From Pseudomonadota bacterium (GTDB lineage Bacteria > Bdellovibrionota > JAFGOL01), in assembly GCA_026390535.1 (NCBI GenBank), contig JAPLFT010000221.1:1-6836 (forward strand): 6,836 nt of DNA. The letters are read 5' to 3'. The position numbers were made by a program, and so were the translations under genes. Below the pieces are notes generated by a model, which searched no databases, was not told where the DNA came from, and was given only the letters and a program-made list of their open reading frames with translations. Shown piece by piece: positions 1-5,542 of the stretch (position 1 is its first letter; the number at the start of each line of letters is the position of its first letter).

Positions 1-93
1 GGAAAAGAAGTTCAAAGGTTTATCGGATATCAGGAGATAAAAGATCTGGATAATACAATATTAAAGCTCACCGGGAAAAAATGCCTGCACTAA
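1..93 (+). CDS. C-terminal end of a thioredoxin-like protein (partial, 5' end outside window)
   Basis: Frame 1 of the plus strand is open from the first base for 30 codons and ends in TAA at 91-93. The visible tail reads GKEVQRFIGYQEIKDLDNTI followed by LKLTGKKCLH. The pattern 'GKEV.RF.GY', followed by an amphipathic helix of D/L/I residues, is typical of the last beta-strand, turn and final helix of thioredoxin-fold proteins (thioredoxins, TlpA-like or DsbD C-terminal domains). The CxxC active site would lie upstream, outside the window, so a redox role cannot be confirmed. The gene converges on the WG-repeat gene, and the two stop codons overlap at 90-93. Family assignment rests on a short tail and is tentative. 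That this is a real gene end is more secure, because the frame is open and its composition is protein-like. Confidence 0.5.
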   Translation, partial: GKEVQRFIGYQEIKDLDNTILKLTGKKCLH

Positions 94-1073
94 AGTCGCT
101 CTAATGCTACAATCCATTTTCCATTAATTTTTTTAATATACAGATGTTCCATCGTTCCATCCTGTTCAAATACTTTTGCATGTCCTTCATAAAACGGAGA
201 CACTTTATAGAATCTGGGGGCAATTACATATTCATGCGTTGTGGCAAAATCCTTATTTATAAAACCCCATTTGTCGTCTACTTTTACAGCAAGCACCCCT
301 TCCAATGACCATGAAAAGGGATCAATATCATCAAATTGGGGTTCGATAAAATATTTATGTGTTGTAGCAAAATCCTTATCTATAAAACCATACAGATCTT
401 TCTTCGTCTCAGGATCATGTACCTGGACCAATGCAAATCCGTCGGTAAAGGGGGAAGCAAAAACGAATTGAGGTTCAATAACAAATTTATGTGTTTTATC
501 AAAATCCCTGTCTATAAAACCCCATTCATCACCTATAGCGACTGCCAGTAATCCATTACTGAAGATCAATGTTATATGTTTAATCTTACTGGAAAGCTTG
601 ATAACATATTTACCTGTTTTATCTATAACACCTCGTTCTTTTCCAACTCTGACTGGTGATAAGCCTTCTGTAAATCCACGAGTGTTATCGAACTGAGGTT
701 CAATAACACAGTCACCTGCCTTATTTATAAAACCCCATTTACCATTTACTTTAACCGCCGCTAGCTCCTCAGTAAAATTCCTAACATCATCATACTGAGG
801 ATATATAAAATACTCGTTTGTTACGGCAAAATCTTCCTTTATAAAACCATACTCGCATTTGCCTTTATTACATATGCCGACCGCTGCTAATCCTTCTTTA
901 AAATCATACGCCACATCAAACTGAGGTTTTATAACAAAGGCTTCGTTTACGTCCACATAGCCAAGTTTGCCTGTTGCTTCATCATACTTAAGTGTTAAAT
1001 TTTGGGCATAGACATTAGTGACTATAGTCAAAAAAAGGCCAATAAGAAATAATCTAGGGATATAATTTTTCAT
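90..1073 (-). CDS. Secreted WG-repeat protein
   Basis: A 327-residue protein. It starts with a Sec signal peptide (MKNYIPRLFLIGLFLTIVTNVYA, cut here or after Gln24), then about seven WG repeats over residues 37-310. Repeats begin near residues 37, 75, 113, 147, 184, 228 and 269, each with the pattern 'W/YGFI(D/N)K....VI.PQFD....F.EGLA.V'. WG repeats are short beta-rich units, often in exported proteins of Bacteroidota; their molecular function is generally unknown and may be binding or scaffolding. Four repeats (2, 5, 6 and 7) carry an extra short insert such as DFATTHKY in place of the usual 'TGKY'. There is no T9SS sorting domain and no lipobox Cys, so the product is probably periplasmic or released. 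The start is supported by AAAGG upstream (about 9 bases from the ATG). The gene lies 38 bases after the T9SS cargo gene and is probably co-transcribed with it. Function is not known. Confidence 0.9.
   Translation of the reverse strand: MKNYIPRLFLIGLFLTIVTNVYAQNLTLKYDEATGKLGYVDVNEAFVIKPQFDVAYDFKEGLAAVGICNKGKCEYGFIKEDFAVTNEYFIYPQYDDVRNFTEELAAVKVNGKWGFINKAGDCVIEPQFDNTRGFTEGLSPVRVGKERGVIDKTGKYVIKLSSKIKHITLIFSNGLLAVAIGDEWGFIDRDFDKTHKFVIEPQFVFASPFTDGFALVQVHDPETKKDLYGFIDKDFATTHKYFIEPQFDDIDPFSWSLEGVLAVKVDDKWGFINKDFATTHEYVIAPRFYKVSPFYEGHAKVFEQDGTMEHLYIKKINGKWIVALERL
144..965 (-). repeat. WG repeat array within the secreted protein, partly conserved at DNA level
   Basis: The segment codes for seven tandem WG repeats of about 31 to 44 residues. 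At DNA level the plus-strand string CAAAATCC, followed by TTATTTATAAAACC or close variants, recurs around 245, 368 and 500, with a looser copy at about 827. These are the repeats that carry the DFxxTH-type insert. The near-identity of the first three, at spacings of 123 and 132 bases, points to recent internal duplication of that unit or to gene conversion. Confidence 0.8.
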
Positions 1074-1111
1074 TGTAGTAAACCTTTATATTACAAATAA
1101 CGCTAACAGAG
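1074..1111. other. Short intergenic gap between the T9SS cargo gene and the WG-repeat gene
   Basis: The gap of 38 bases contains a weak Shine-Dalgarno-like AAAGG for the WG gene on the minus strand. I see no hairpin followed by a T-run, so a terminator between the two genes is unlikely and read-through is expected. Confidence 0.6.
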
Positions 1112-3877
1112 TTACTGCTTAATTATCCTTTCTGTTCTACTAACGCTATTACCGCTGTTCTTATCCTTTCCGTATATTCTTATTATATAGAACCCGTCCG
1201 GATAATTAGACAGATCTACACTCGCATTATTAGCGTCTAACATATTTTCATATATGGTCTGTCCGCTGGAATTGGCAACTACAACAGTTATGTATGACCT
1301 CGCGTCGAAGACCCTGTCCGTTCCTTTGATTGTAACAAACCCATGTGTAGGATTTGGATAGATCGTTATCTTACCACCACCGTAAGAAACAGGTGGAGCT
1401 ATCCCGTCAGGTTCTATTGTATACGTCGCTGTTGCCACAGCAGATGGGTACCAGCCATCCTCACAGGCTATTGCCTTATACACATATGTACCCAAATCAT
1501 TCGGTGTGGTCAAAGATAGCGGACTTGGCCCTGACGGACTGCTATAGCAATCCGGCGGCGTACTTGAATTAATATTGTAATGTATAGTAGTTCCCGGTTC
1601 CGCATCACTTATTACAAAAGGTATCGGTATTATATCCGTACCTCCTGGTGGGTTGAACGTCGGTGTAGGAAGTACCCCAGGTGCGATTATTGCATATGTA
1701 CTGTTTGTCACATTGGAAGATGTCCAACCAGTTTCACACGCTATCGCCTGATAAAAATACGTTCCCACATTAGTAAGTGTAATAGTTATCGGACTATATC
1801 CGTAATCCGGGGTATTGCAATCCGGAGCCACGCTTGAATTAACGTTGTAATGTATGACTGCCGTTGGACTCGTATCCGCTATAGTAAACGTTATCGGATT
1901 TGTAGATGCCGGAGGATTTAACGGGTTGAACGTCGGATCAGGGACTGTACCATCTGTTATTACATACGTGCTGGTCGCTATAGTGGAATCCGTCCAGTTT
2001 GTTTCACACCCTATTGCCTTATAGACGTATGTTCCGGGAACACTAAGTGTAATCGGAACGGAGTATATTTGTCCAGTTGTACAAGTAGGCGTACTTCCGT
2101 CGCTAGTGTAGTGTATGGTAGCACCGGATGTAGTATCTGTTATCGTAAAAGTTATCGGATTAGGCGACGCTGGAGGGTTTGACGGAGCAAAGACAGGTTC
2201 CGCTACCGTGCCAGTTATTACATATGTGCTGGTCGTTACATTAGAAGCTGTCCAGTTAGTTTCACACGCTATGGCCTGATAGACATATGTTGTGGCAGTT
2301 CCGTTAGGACCAGGCGTACTGGTTGTCAACGGACTAGGCCCATAAGTACCGTTGGAACATGTCGGCGTCGTAACTCCATCATAGGTATAGTGTATTATTG
2401 CTCCCGGTGTAGATGATGTAATAGTAATAGAGATAGCTGTAGGCGATGGCGGAGGATTTAATGGAGTAAATACAGGGTCCAATACTACTCCAGTTAGCTT
2501 TACTATAAAGGCATCCTGGGCTCCATGAGTTACTACCCCTTGTAAATCACCGTTGGTTGAAGCAGTCACACCTCCAAATATATATCCACCATTCGAGGTT
2601 TGGATAATTGAAGTGGCCCAATCCTCAAAGTTTCCACCATAGCATCTTTGCCATATTATGTTCCCTGAAGAGTCAAGTTTTACTACCCATGCATCAACAG
2701 TACCGTCACCACCGTGATTTCCTGTTACATCCCCGTTGTTTGAATGGGTTTGTCCTGCAACTATATATTTACCATCGGAAGTTTGTCTTATCGAAGATCC
2801 AGTGTCATTGTTATTTCCACCTAGACATTTTTGCCAAATAAGATTTCCTGAAAGATCAACCCTTATCACCCAAAAATCATACGCATAAAAACCAGTGCCC
2901 CCATGTTTTCCTGATACATCACCATCGGTTGAGGCCGTAGCACCTGCTGAAATATATCCATCAGGAGTTCCATTACTGTCCACAGTCTGCTGTACTGAAT
3001 ATGAAGAATCCTGAGCAGTTCCACCATATGATTTTGACCAAACAGTATTCCCTGAGGAATTAAGTTTTATTAACCATGTATCGCTATTAATTCCTGGTAT
3101 GCCGTGATGTCCAGATAAGTCTCCGTCGTTTGATGTTGACTCTCCAGAAATAATATATCCATCAGAGACCTGCTGAATAGATCTCAACCAGTCCTGAAAA
3201 GATCCACCTAAAACTCTTTGCCACATTATGTTTCCAGAAGAATCCAGTTTTACTACCCAACCGTCCTGGTTACCATGGTATCCTTGATTTAGTAAGTCTC
3301 CATCGGCCGACCACGTTATTCCTGTAAATATATATCCGCCGTCAGTGGTCTGCTGAATATCATATCCGTAGTCATAATCACTTCCACCATAACATTTTTG
3401 CCAAATTATATTACCTGAAAGATCCAGCCTTACTATCCATGCATCATAACCAATACCGCCATGATTTCCTGATACATCGCCGTTGTTAGATGCAGTTTCT
3501 CCTGCAATAATATAACCATTTGCAACACCATTATTGTCTTTAGTCTGCTTAATAGATTCACCTAGATCGAAGTTATCTCCACCCAAAGACTTCTGCCATT
3601 GTATGTTTCCGGAAGAATCCAGTTTAACAACCCAAACGTCATTACTAGGAGTAATACCATCAGGTTGAAGATGATTACCTGACACCTGACCATTGTTTGA
3701 ATTTGTACCACCTGTAAAAATATATCCACCATCATCAGTCTGCTGTATTGATCTGGCATTATCATAGGCAGTTCCGCCAAGAGATTTTACCCATTCGATA
3801 TTTTGAGAATAAGAGGCAGTTGATATTGCAAGCCCCAGAAAAACGGATATGACAAAAGATCTTTTTAAGGTTTTCAT
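1112..3877 (-). CDS. T9SS-exported repeat protein: seven propeller-like repeats, four CHB_HEX_C-like repeats, type A sorting domain
   Basis: A 921-residue exported protein. I place the start at the ATG at 3875-3877, not at the upstream ATG of the open frame at 3985. This start has a strong GAGGAG 9 bases upstream and begins a clear Sec signal peptide (MKTLKRSFVISVFLGLAISTASYS, cleaved before Gln25). The 36 residues before it would bury that signal. Residues 27-464 form seven repeats of about 58 to 68 residues ('I.WQK.(L/Y)GG...D...SIQQT.DGGYI..G.T.S.(N/D)GD(V/L)SG.HG....D.WVVKLDSSGN'), probably one blade each of a seven-bladed beta-propeller. Residues 466-824 hold four repeats like the chitobiase/hexosaminidase C-terminal domain (IHYTSDGSTPT, 'YVYKAI.CE..W..S'). 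Residues 836-921 are a T9SS type A sorting domain (ITIYPNPTHGFVTIKG, VDLSNYPDGFYIIRI, terminal RIIKQ). By family knowledge it crosses the outer membrane by T9SS and is released or anchored at the surface. Ligand and enzymatic role are unknown; no catalytic domain is evident. Confidence 0.93.
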   Translation of the reverse strand: MKTLKRSFVISVFLGLAISTASYSQNIEWVKSLGGTAYDNARSIQQTDDGGYIFTGGTNSNNGQVSGNHLQPDGITPSNDVWVVKLDSSGNIQWQKSLGGDNFDLGESIKQTKDNNGVANGYIIAGETASNNGDVSGNHGGIGYDAWIVRLDLSGNIIWQKCYGGSDYDYGYDIQQTTDGGYIFTGITWSADGDLLNQGYHGNQDGWVVKLDSSGNIMWQRVLGGSFQDWLRSIQQVSDGYIISGESTSNDGDLSGHHGIPGINSDTWLIKLNSSGNTVWSKSYGGTAQDSSYSVQQTVDSNGTPDGYISAGATASTDGDVSGKHGGTGFYAYDFWVIRVDLSGNLIWQKCLGGNNNDTGSSIRQTSDGKYIVAGQTHSNNGDVTGNHGGDGTVDAWVVKLDSSGNIIWQRCYGGNFEDWATSIIQTSNGGYIFGGVTASTNGDLQGVVTHGAQDAFIVKLTGVVLDPVFTPLNPPPSPTAISITITSSTPGAIIHYTYDGVTTPTCSNGTYGPSPLTTSTPGPNGTATTYVYQAIACETNWTASNVTTSTYVITGTVAEPVFAPSNPPASPNPITFTITDTTSGATIHYTSDGSTPTCTTGQIYSVPITLSVPGTYVYKAIGCETNWTDSTIATSTYVITDGTVPDPTFNPLNPPASTNPITFTIADTSPTAVIHYNVNSSVAPDCNTPDYGYSPITITLTNVGTYFYQAIACETGWTSSNVTNSTYAIIAPGVLPTPTFNPPGGTDIIPIPFVISDAEPGTTIHYNINSSTPPDCYSSPSGPSPLSLTTPNDLGTYVYKAIACEDGWYPSAVATATYTIEPDGIAPPVSYGGGKITIYPNPTHGFVTIKGTDRVFDARSYITVVVANSSGQTIYENMLDANNASVDLSNYPDGFYIIRIYGKDKNSGNSVSRTERIIKQ
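1115..1372 (-). other. T9SS type A C-terminal sorting domain (coding segment)
   Basis: Codes for the last 86 residues of the exported protein. Key residues are the YPNPT start, the GFVTIKG strand, the 'SSGQTIYE' turn, VDLSNYPDGFYIIRIYG, and the basic terminal strand ending RIIKQ. This order of motifs is the established type A T9SS signal, recognised by the T9SS machinery and removed during export. None of the T9SS machinery genes are in the window. Confidence 0.92.
1406..2482 (-). repeat. Four CHB_HEX_C-like repeats, each with a cysteine pair
   Basis: Four repeats of about 85 to 90 residues, starting near protein residues 466, 558, 645 and 736. Each opens with 'P.F.P.NPP', continues through 'ITFTI.D......IHY..DGS.PTC' and ends with 'GTYVYKAI.CE..W..S.V..STY.I'. 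The last two have diverged ('IHYN.NSS..PDC'). The architecture resembles the Pfam CHB_HEX_C_1 domain, common as a spacer or wall-like module in secreted bacterial proteins. Every repeat has exactly two Cys, at residues 507/538, 599/624, 687/714 and 777/805, suggesting one disulphide per repeat. Confidence 0.82.
2486..3799 (-). repeat. Seven-fold propeller-like repeat array
   Basis: Seven consecutive repeats start at protein residues 27, 92, 157, 217, 278, 346 and 407. Conserved positions are an N-terminal 'I.W.K..GG', a central 'SI.QT.DGGYI..G.T', an Asn/Asp-Gly-Asp turn, and a closing 'D.WVVKLDSSGN'. The count of seven and the three or four predicted strands per unit fit a seven-bladed propeller. 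The Asp/Asn-Gly-Asp turns could bind metal ions, which is inference. The repeats have diverged at DNA level, so this is an old expansion. Confidence 0.85.
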
Positions 3878-3988
3878 AACTAAAAACTCCTCTAAAATCT
3901 TATCTACTAATAATAACATTAACCTAAAATAAAGATATAGTAAGAAAGCCTCTTTATTACTACCAAATAAATCGACATAAATCAAGTT
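3878..3988. promoter_or_regulatory. Intergenic region upstream of the T9SS cargo gene; probable promoter region
   Basis: This is the only sizeable gap between minus-strand genes (111 bases) and is very AT-rich, so a promoter for the secreted-protein pair is most likely here. On the minus strand I see TATCTTTA, close to the Bacteroidota -7 element TAnnTTTG, but without a well-placed -33 element. There is also a loose TTGATT-17-TAGTAA pair. Neither is convincing alone. A small imperfect inverted repeat (TAAGAAAG-CCT-CTTTATTA on the plus strand, 3941-3959) is present. It lacks a T-run and is not a clear terminator for the upstream operon. Confidence 0.35.
3887..3893 (-). promoter_or_regulatory. 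Ribosome binding site deciding the start of the T9SS cargo gene
   Basis: AGAGGAG on the minus strand ends 9 bases before the ATG at 3875-3877. It decides in favour of this start over the in-frame ATG 36 codons upstream, and agrees with the position of the signal peptide. Confidence 0.8.
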
Positions 3989-4729
3989 TTATTTATAATA
4001 ATCATCCATGACCATAAATACATGTTTCTTTAATTCGTCTATAGATTTAAAGTCCTGGGGTTTTATTGATTCCAGAATATTTATTTTTGCCATTGCACTC
4101 TGCATGCTCATAGATTGTATCATAAGTTCCTTTATGAAGTTGCCCTTTTTTCTTGGAACAACACTCTCTTTTGGATAATAGGTTATTATTACAGGTTTTA
4201 TGGGTCTGCCGGTAGTAAAAGACACATGGAACGGACCGGATTTTAGAGGCTGCATATGTTCATAAGAACGCGTGCCTTCCGGGAATACTATCAAGGAATT
4301 TCCCGAATTAAATATTTTTTGAGATGATTTTTCCATTGATTTGAGTGCGGAGACTCCTTTTTCCCTGTCTATAAACACAGTTCGTACGAATTTTGCTCCA
4401 AGACCTATGATGGGCCATTTTACGACCTCGGTCTTGCTTACAAAAAAGCCTCTGAGTTCCGAACCCAGTAATATGATGTCCCAAAAACTTGAATGAGGAG
4501 CTACATATACTCCCACAAAATCCTTATCCCTGGATTCGTTCGTTCTTTCTCTCTTTATTCCATATATAAAAGTAGAAGTCCTGCCCCACGCCTTCATCAG
4601 ATAGTAATCTATGTTAAGGCTGGTGTATCTTGACCAGAAAAATAATAATGCCAAAATGGTAAAAAATAGTGTGTTGATGCAGAGAAGCAAAAATTTGATA
4701 ATCAGTATAGATCTGATTATTCTAGTCAT
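3989..4729 (-). CDS. plsC: 1-acyl-sn-glycerol-3-phosphate acyltransferase family protein (PlsC-like)
   Basis: A 246-residue membrane-bound acyltransferase of the PlsC/LPLAT family. The family transfers an acyl chain from acyl-ACP or acyl-CoA to lysophosphatidic acid, giving phosphatidic acid for phospholipid synthesis at the inner membrane. An N-terminal hydrophobic segment (about residues 8-32) serves as membrane anchor. The catalytic HX4D motif is His79-Ser-Ser-Phe-Trp-Asp84, preceded by Pro rather than the common Asn. Block II is FIDREK (119-124), block III FPEGTRS (149-155), and block IV 'IKPVIIT' (177-183). Length is normal. The ATG overlaps the stop of the out-of-frame efp ORF as ATGA, and overlaps the displaced EF-P tail frame by 8 bases, so translational coupling to efp is likely. 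Only a weak AAAGGG lies upstream. Exact substrate is not certain: some family members act on other lysolipids. The symbol denotes the family. Confidence 0.85.
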   Translation of the reverse strand: MTRIIRSILIIKFLLLCINTLFFTILALLFFWSRYTSLNIDYYLMKAWGRTSTFIYGIKRERTNESRDKDFVGVYVAPHSSFWDIILLGSELRGFFVSKTEVVKWPIIGLGAKFVRTVFIDREKGVSALKSMEKSSQKIFNSGNSLIVFPEGTRSYEHMQPLKSGPFHVSFTTGRPIKPVIITYYPKESVVPRKKGNFIKELMIQSMSMQSAMAKINILESIKPQDFKSIDELKKHVFMVMDDYYK

Positions 4730-4799
4730 CGTAGCTTGAGGCCCTTTCTACGTATTCGCCAGTCTCTGTATTGACCTTTATAAGTTCTCCCACCGCTAA
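4722..4799 (-). other. Displaced EF-P C-terminal tail in the +1 frame
   Basis: Reading from 4799 gives LAVGELIKVNTETGEYVERA, then SSYDD and a TAG stop. The 'GE.IKV.T.TGEY..R' string is the well-known end of EF-P domain III. It is intact in sequence but lies one base out of frame with the upstream EF-P ORF. Its final codons overlap the plsC start at 4727-4729, which is how neighbouring genes of this operon are arranged, so the ancestral efp stop was probably this TAG. Confidence 0.85.
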
Positions 4800-5079
4800 C
4801 CTGTTCATAATTCTCTGTGTTCATGAAAACATAACCGTGATCTTCCTTATATAAAAATTCCATGGAAACACAATCAAGCTGTGCTTTTTCTACTTTCTCG
4901 TCGGAGAGGAAGCGTTTATCCATAGTGTTCCCTGTTTTAAGGTTCCTTATTTTTGTCTGCATACAGGCGTTGCCTTTTCCGGGAGTCCTGTGCTCGACAG
5001 CCTGAATAATATACAGATCACCGTCCATTATTATCAGGTTTCCTGCGCGTAATCTTGTTACCTTTATCATATCAGCCAT
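4722..5079 (-). pseudogene. efp: Elongation factor P gene with an out-of-frame internal deletion
   Basis: EF-P binds ribosomes stalled on polyproline stretches and promotes peptide bond formation. The open frame (4726-5079) gives 117 residues against a usual 185 to 190. Residues 1-64 are a full domain I with the PGKG loop; Lys35 is the position post-translationally modified in many species. Residues 65-93 begin the domain II OB fold (FLYKEDHGYVFMNTENYEQV), where the family match ends. Residues 95-117 are unrelated, basic sequence. In the +1 frame from 4799 to the TAG at 4722-4724, the true EF-P C-terminus follows directly (VGELIKVNTETGEYVERA). About 70 to 80 residues covering most of domains II and III are therefore absent, with a frame change at the junction. 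The start is supported by GGAGGG 7 bases upstream. Loss of domain III should abolish normal function. A sequencing or assembly error is a serious alternative. Confidence 0.8.
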
Positions 5080-5080
5080 A

Positions 5081-5542
5081 TTAAAACCCTCCAGGATTTT
5101 TTGCTTTGTCGGCAGATTTTAGGATATCATCAGCCATATTTTCAAGCTTTTTATTCAAAACCTGACCACGTGCGTAAAGAGTGAGGTCATCAGCCTTATA
5201 TAGAGTCCAGTCTATGGGTATAGATGTTTCCCTGTTTTCCTCAAAATAATCCTCAAAATACGACCCTATAAAGTCCAAAAGGGCTATTCTTGCACCCTCT
5301 GCATCTAATTCATGGTTTTCCTTGAGTGATATGGAAGTCTCTACGGGATAATAGAACGATTCATCCTGATTTTTTAGCGCCAGTGTAATATAGCATATCT
5401 CGTCCTCGTAGTACCCCTCAAAAGATATATTCTCGTCTTTTTTGAGATTATCAAAGAACCTCTCATTAAAGACCGCCTCCATTTGAGCTACCTCGTCAGG
5501 TGTAAAGAACCTGTTCTTCCATTCTATTTTTTTTTCTTTCAT
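5081..5542 (-). CDS. Uncharacterised acidic protein in the efp operon
   Basis: A 153-residue protein that I do not recognise. It has no signal peptide and no membrane segment, so it is probably cytoplasmic. It is acidic and rich in aromatic residues, with the segment 'FEGYYEDEICYITLALK' (residues 41-57), a strand-like 'YYPVETSISL' (64-73), and an acidic aromatic helix with core 'DFIGSYFEDYFEE' (90-102). A short basic and Gly/Pro tail (KAKNPGGF) ends it. The mix of alternating strands and helices suggests a small alpha/beta domain. Its ATG overlaps the TrmJ-like stop (ATGA), and its TAA is one base before the efp ATG, so it is made from the same transcript and its 3' end carries the efp Shine-Dalgarno. 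A run of nine A occupies codons 4 to 6. It could be a partner of a neighbouring gene, but nothing in the sequence shows this. Confidence 0.75.
   Translation of the reverse strand: MKEKKIEWKNRFFTPDEVAQMEAVFNERFFDNLKKDENISFEGYYEDEICYITLALKNQDESFYYPVETSISLKENHELDAEGARIALLDFIGSYFEDYFEENRETSIPIDWTLYKADDLTLYARGQVLNKKLENMADDILKSADKAKNPGGF
5087..5092 (-). promoter_or_regulatory. Ribosome binding site of efp
   Basis: GGAGGG on the minus strand lies 7 bases before the ATG at 5077-5079 and sits inside the last codons of the upstream gene. It favours this start over the ATG three codons further on (5068-5070). It is among the best Shine-Dalgarno sequences in the operon, as expected for a highly translated factor. 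Confidence 0.75.

Noticed and set aside
241..551. Plus-strand open frames opposite the WG-repeat gene
   Set aside because: They recur with the WG repeat unit itself (similar 'AKSL.IKP' strings), which shows they are mirror images of the repeat coding and not genes.
1354..1837. Plus-strand open frames opposite the T9SS cargo gene
   Set aside because: They have low-complexity, Ser/Tyr/His/Arg-rich translations, no ribosome binding site, and lie opposite a strongly supported repeat protein. They are by-products of its Thr/Pro/Gly-rich coding.
2486..3799. Regularly spaced similar segments considered as a CRISPR array
   Set aside because: The period is about 180 to 200 bases, the copies are diverged, and they follow the codon frame of a protein repeat. 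There are no short identical repeats with unique spacers.
3941..3959. Small inverted repeat considered as a terminator after plsC
   Set aside because: The stem is short with a mismatch, the loop is three bases, and no T-run follows on the minus strand.
3878..3985. An N-terminal extension of 36 residues on the T9SS cargo protein from an upstream in-frame ATG
   Set aside because: The downstream ATG at 3875-3877 has a strong GAGGAG site and begins directly with a proper signal peptide. The extension would place 36 residues ahead of that signal.
4722..5079. Programmed +1 frameshift joining the two EF-P frames
   Set aside because: A frameshift could reach the true tail, but about 70 to 80 residues of domains II and III would still be missing, so it would not restore EF-P. 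No slippery codon followed by an obvious stimulatory structure is evident.
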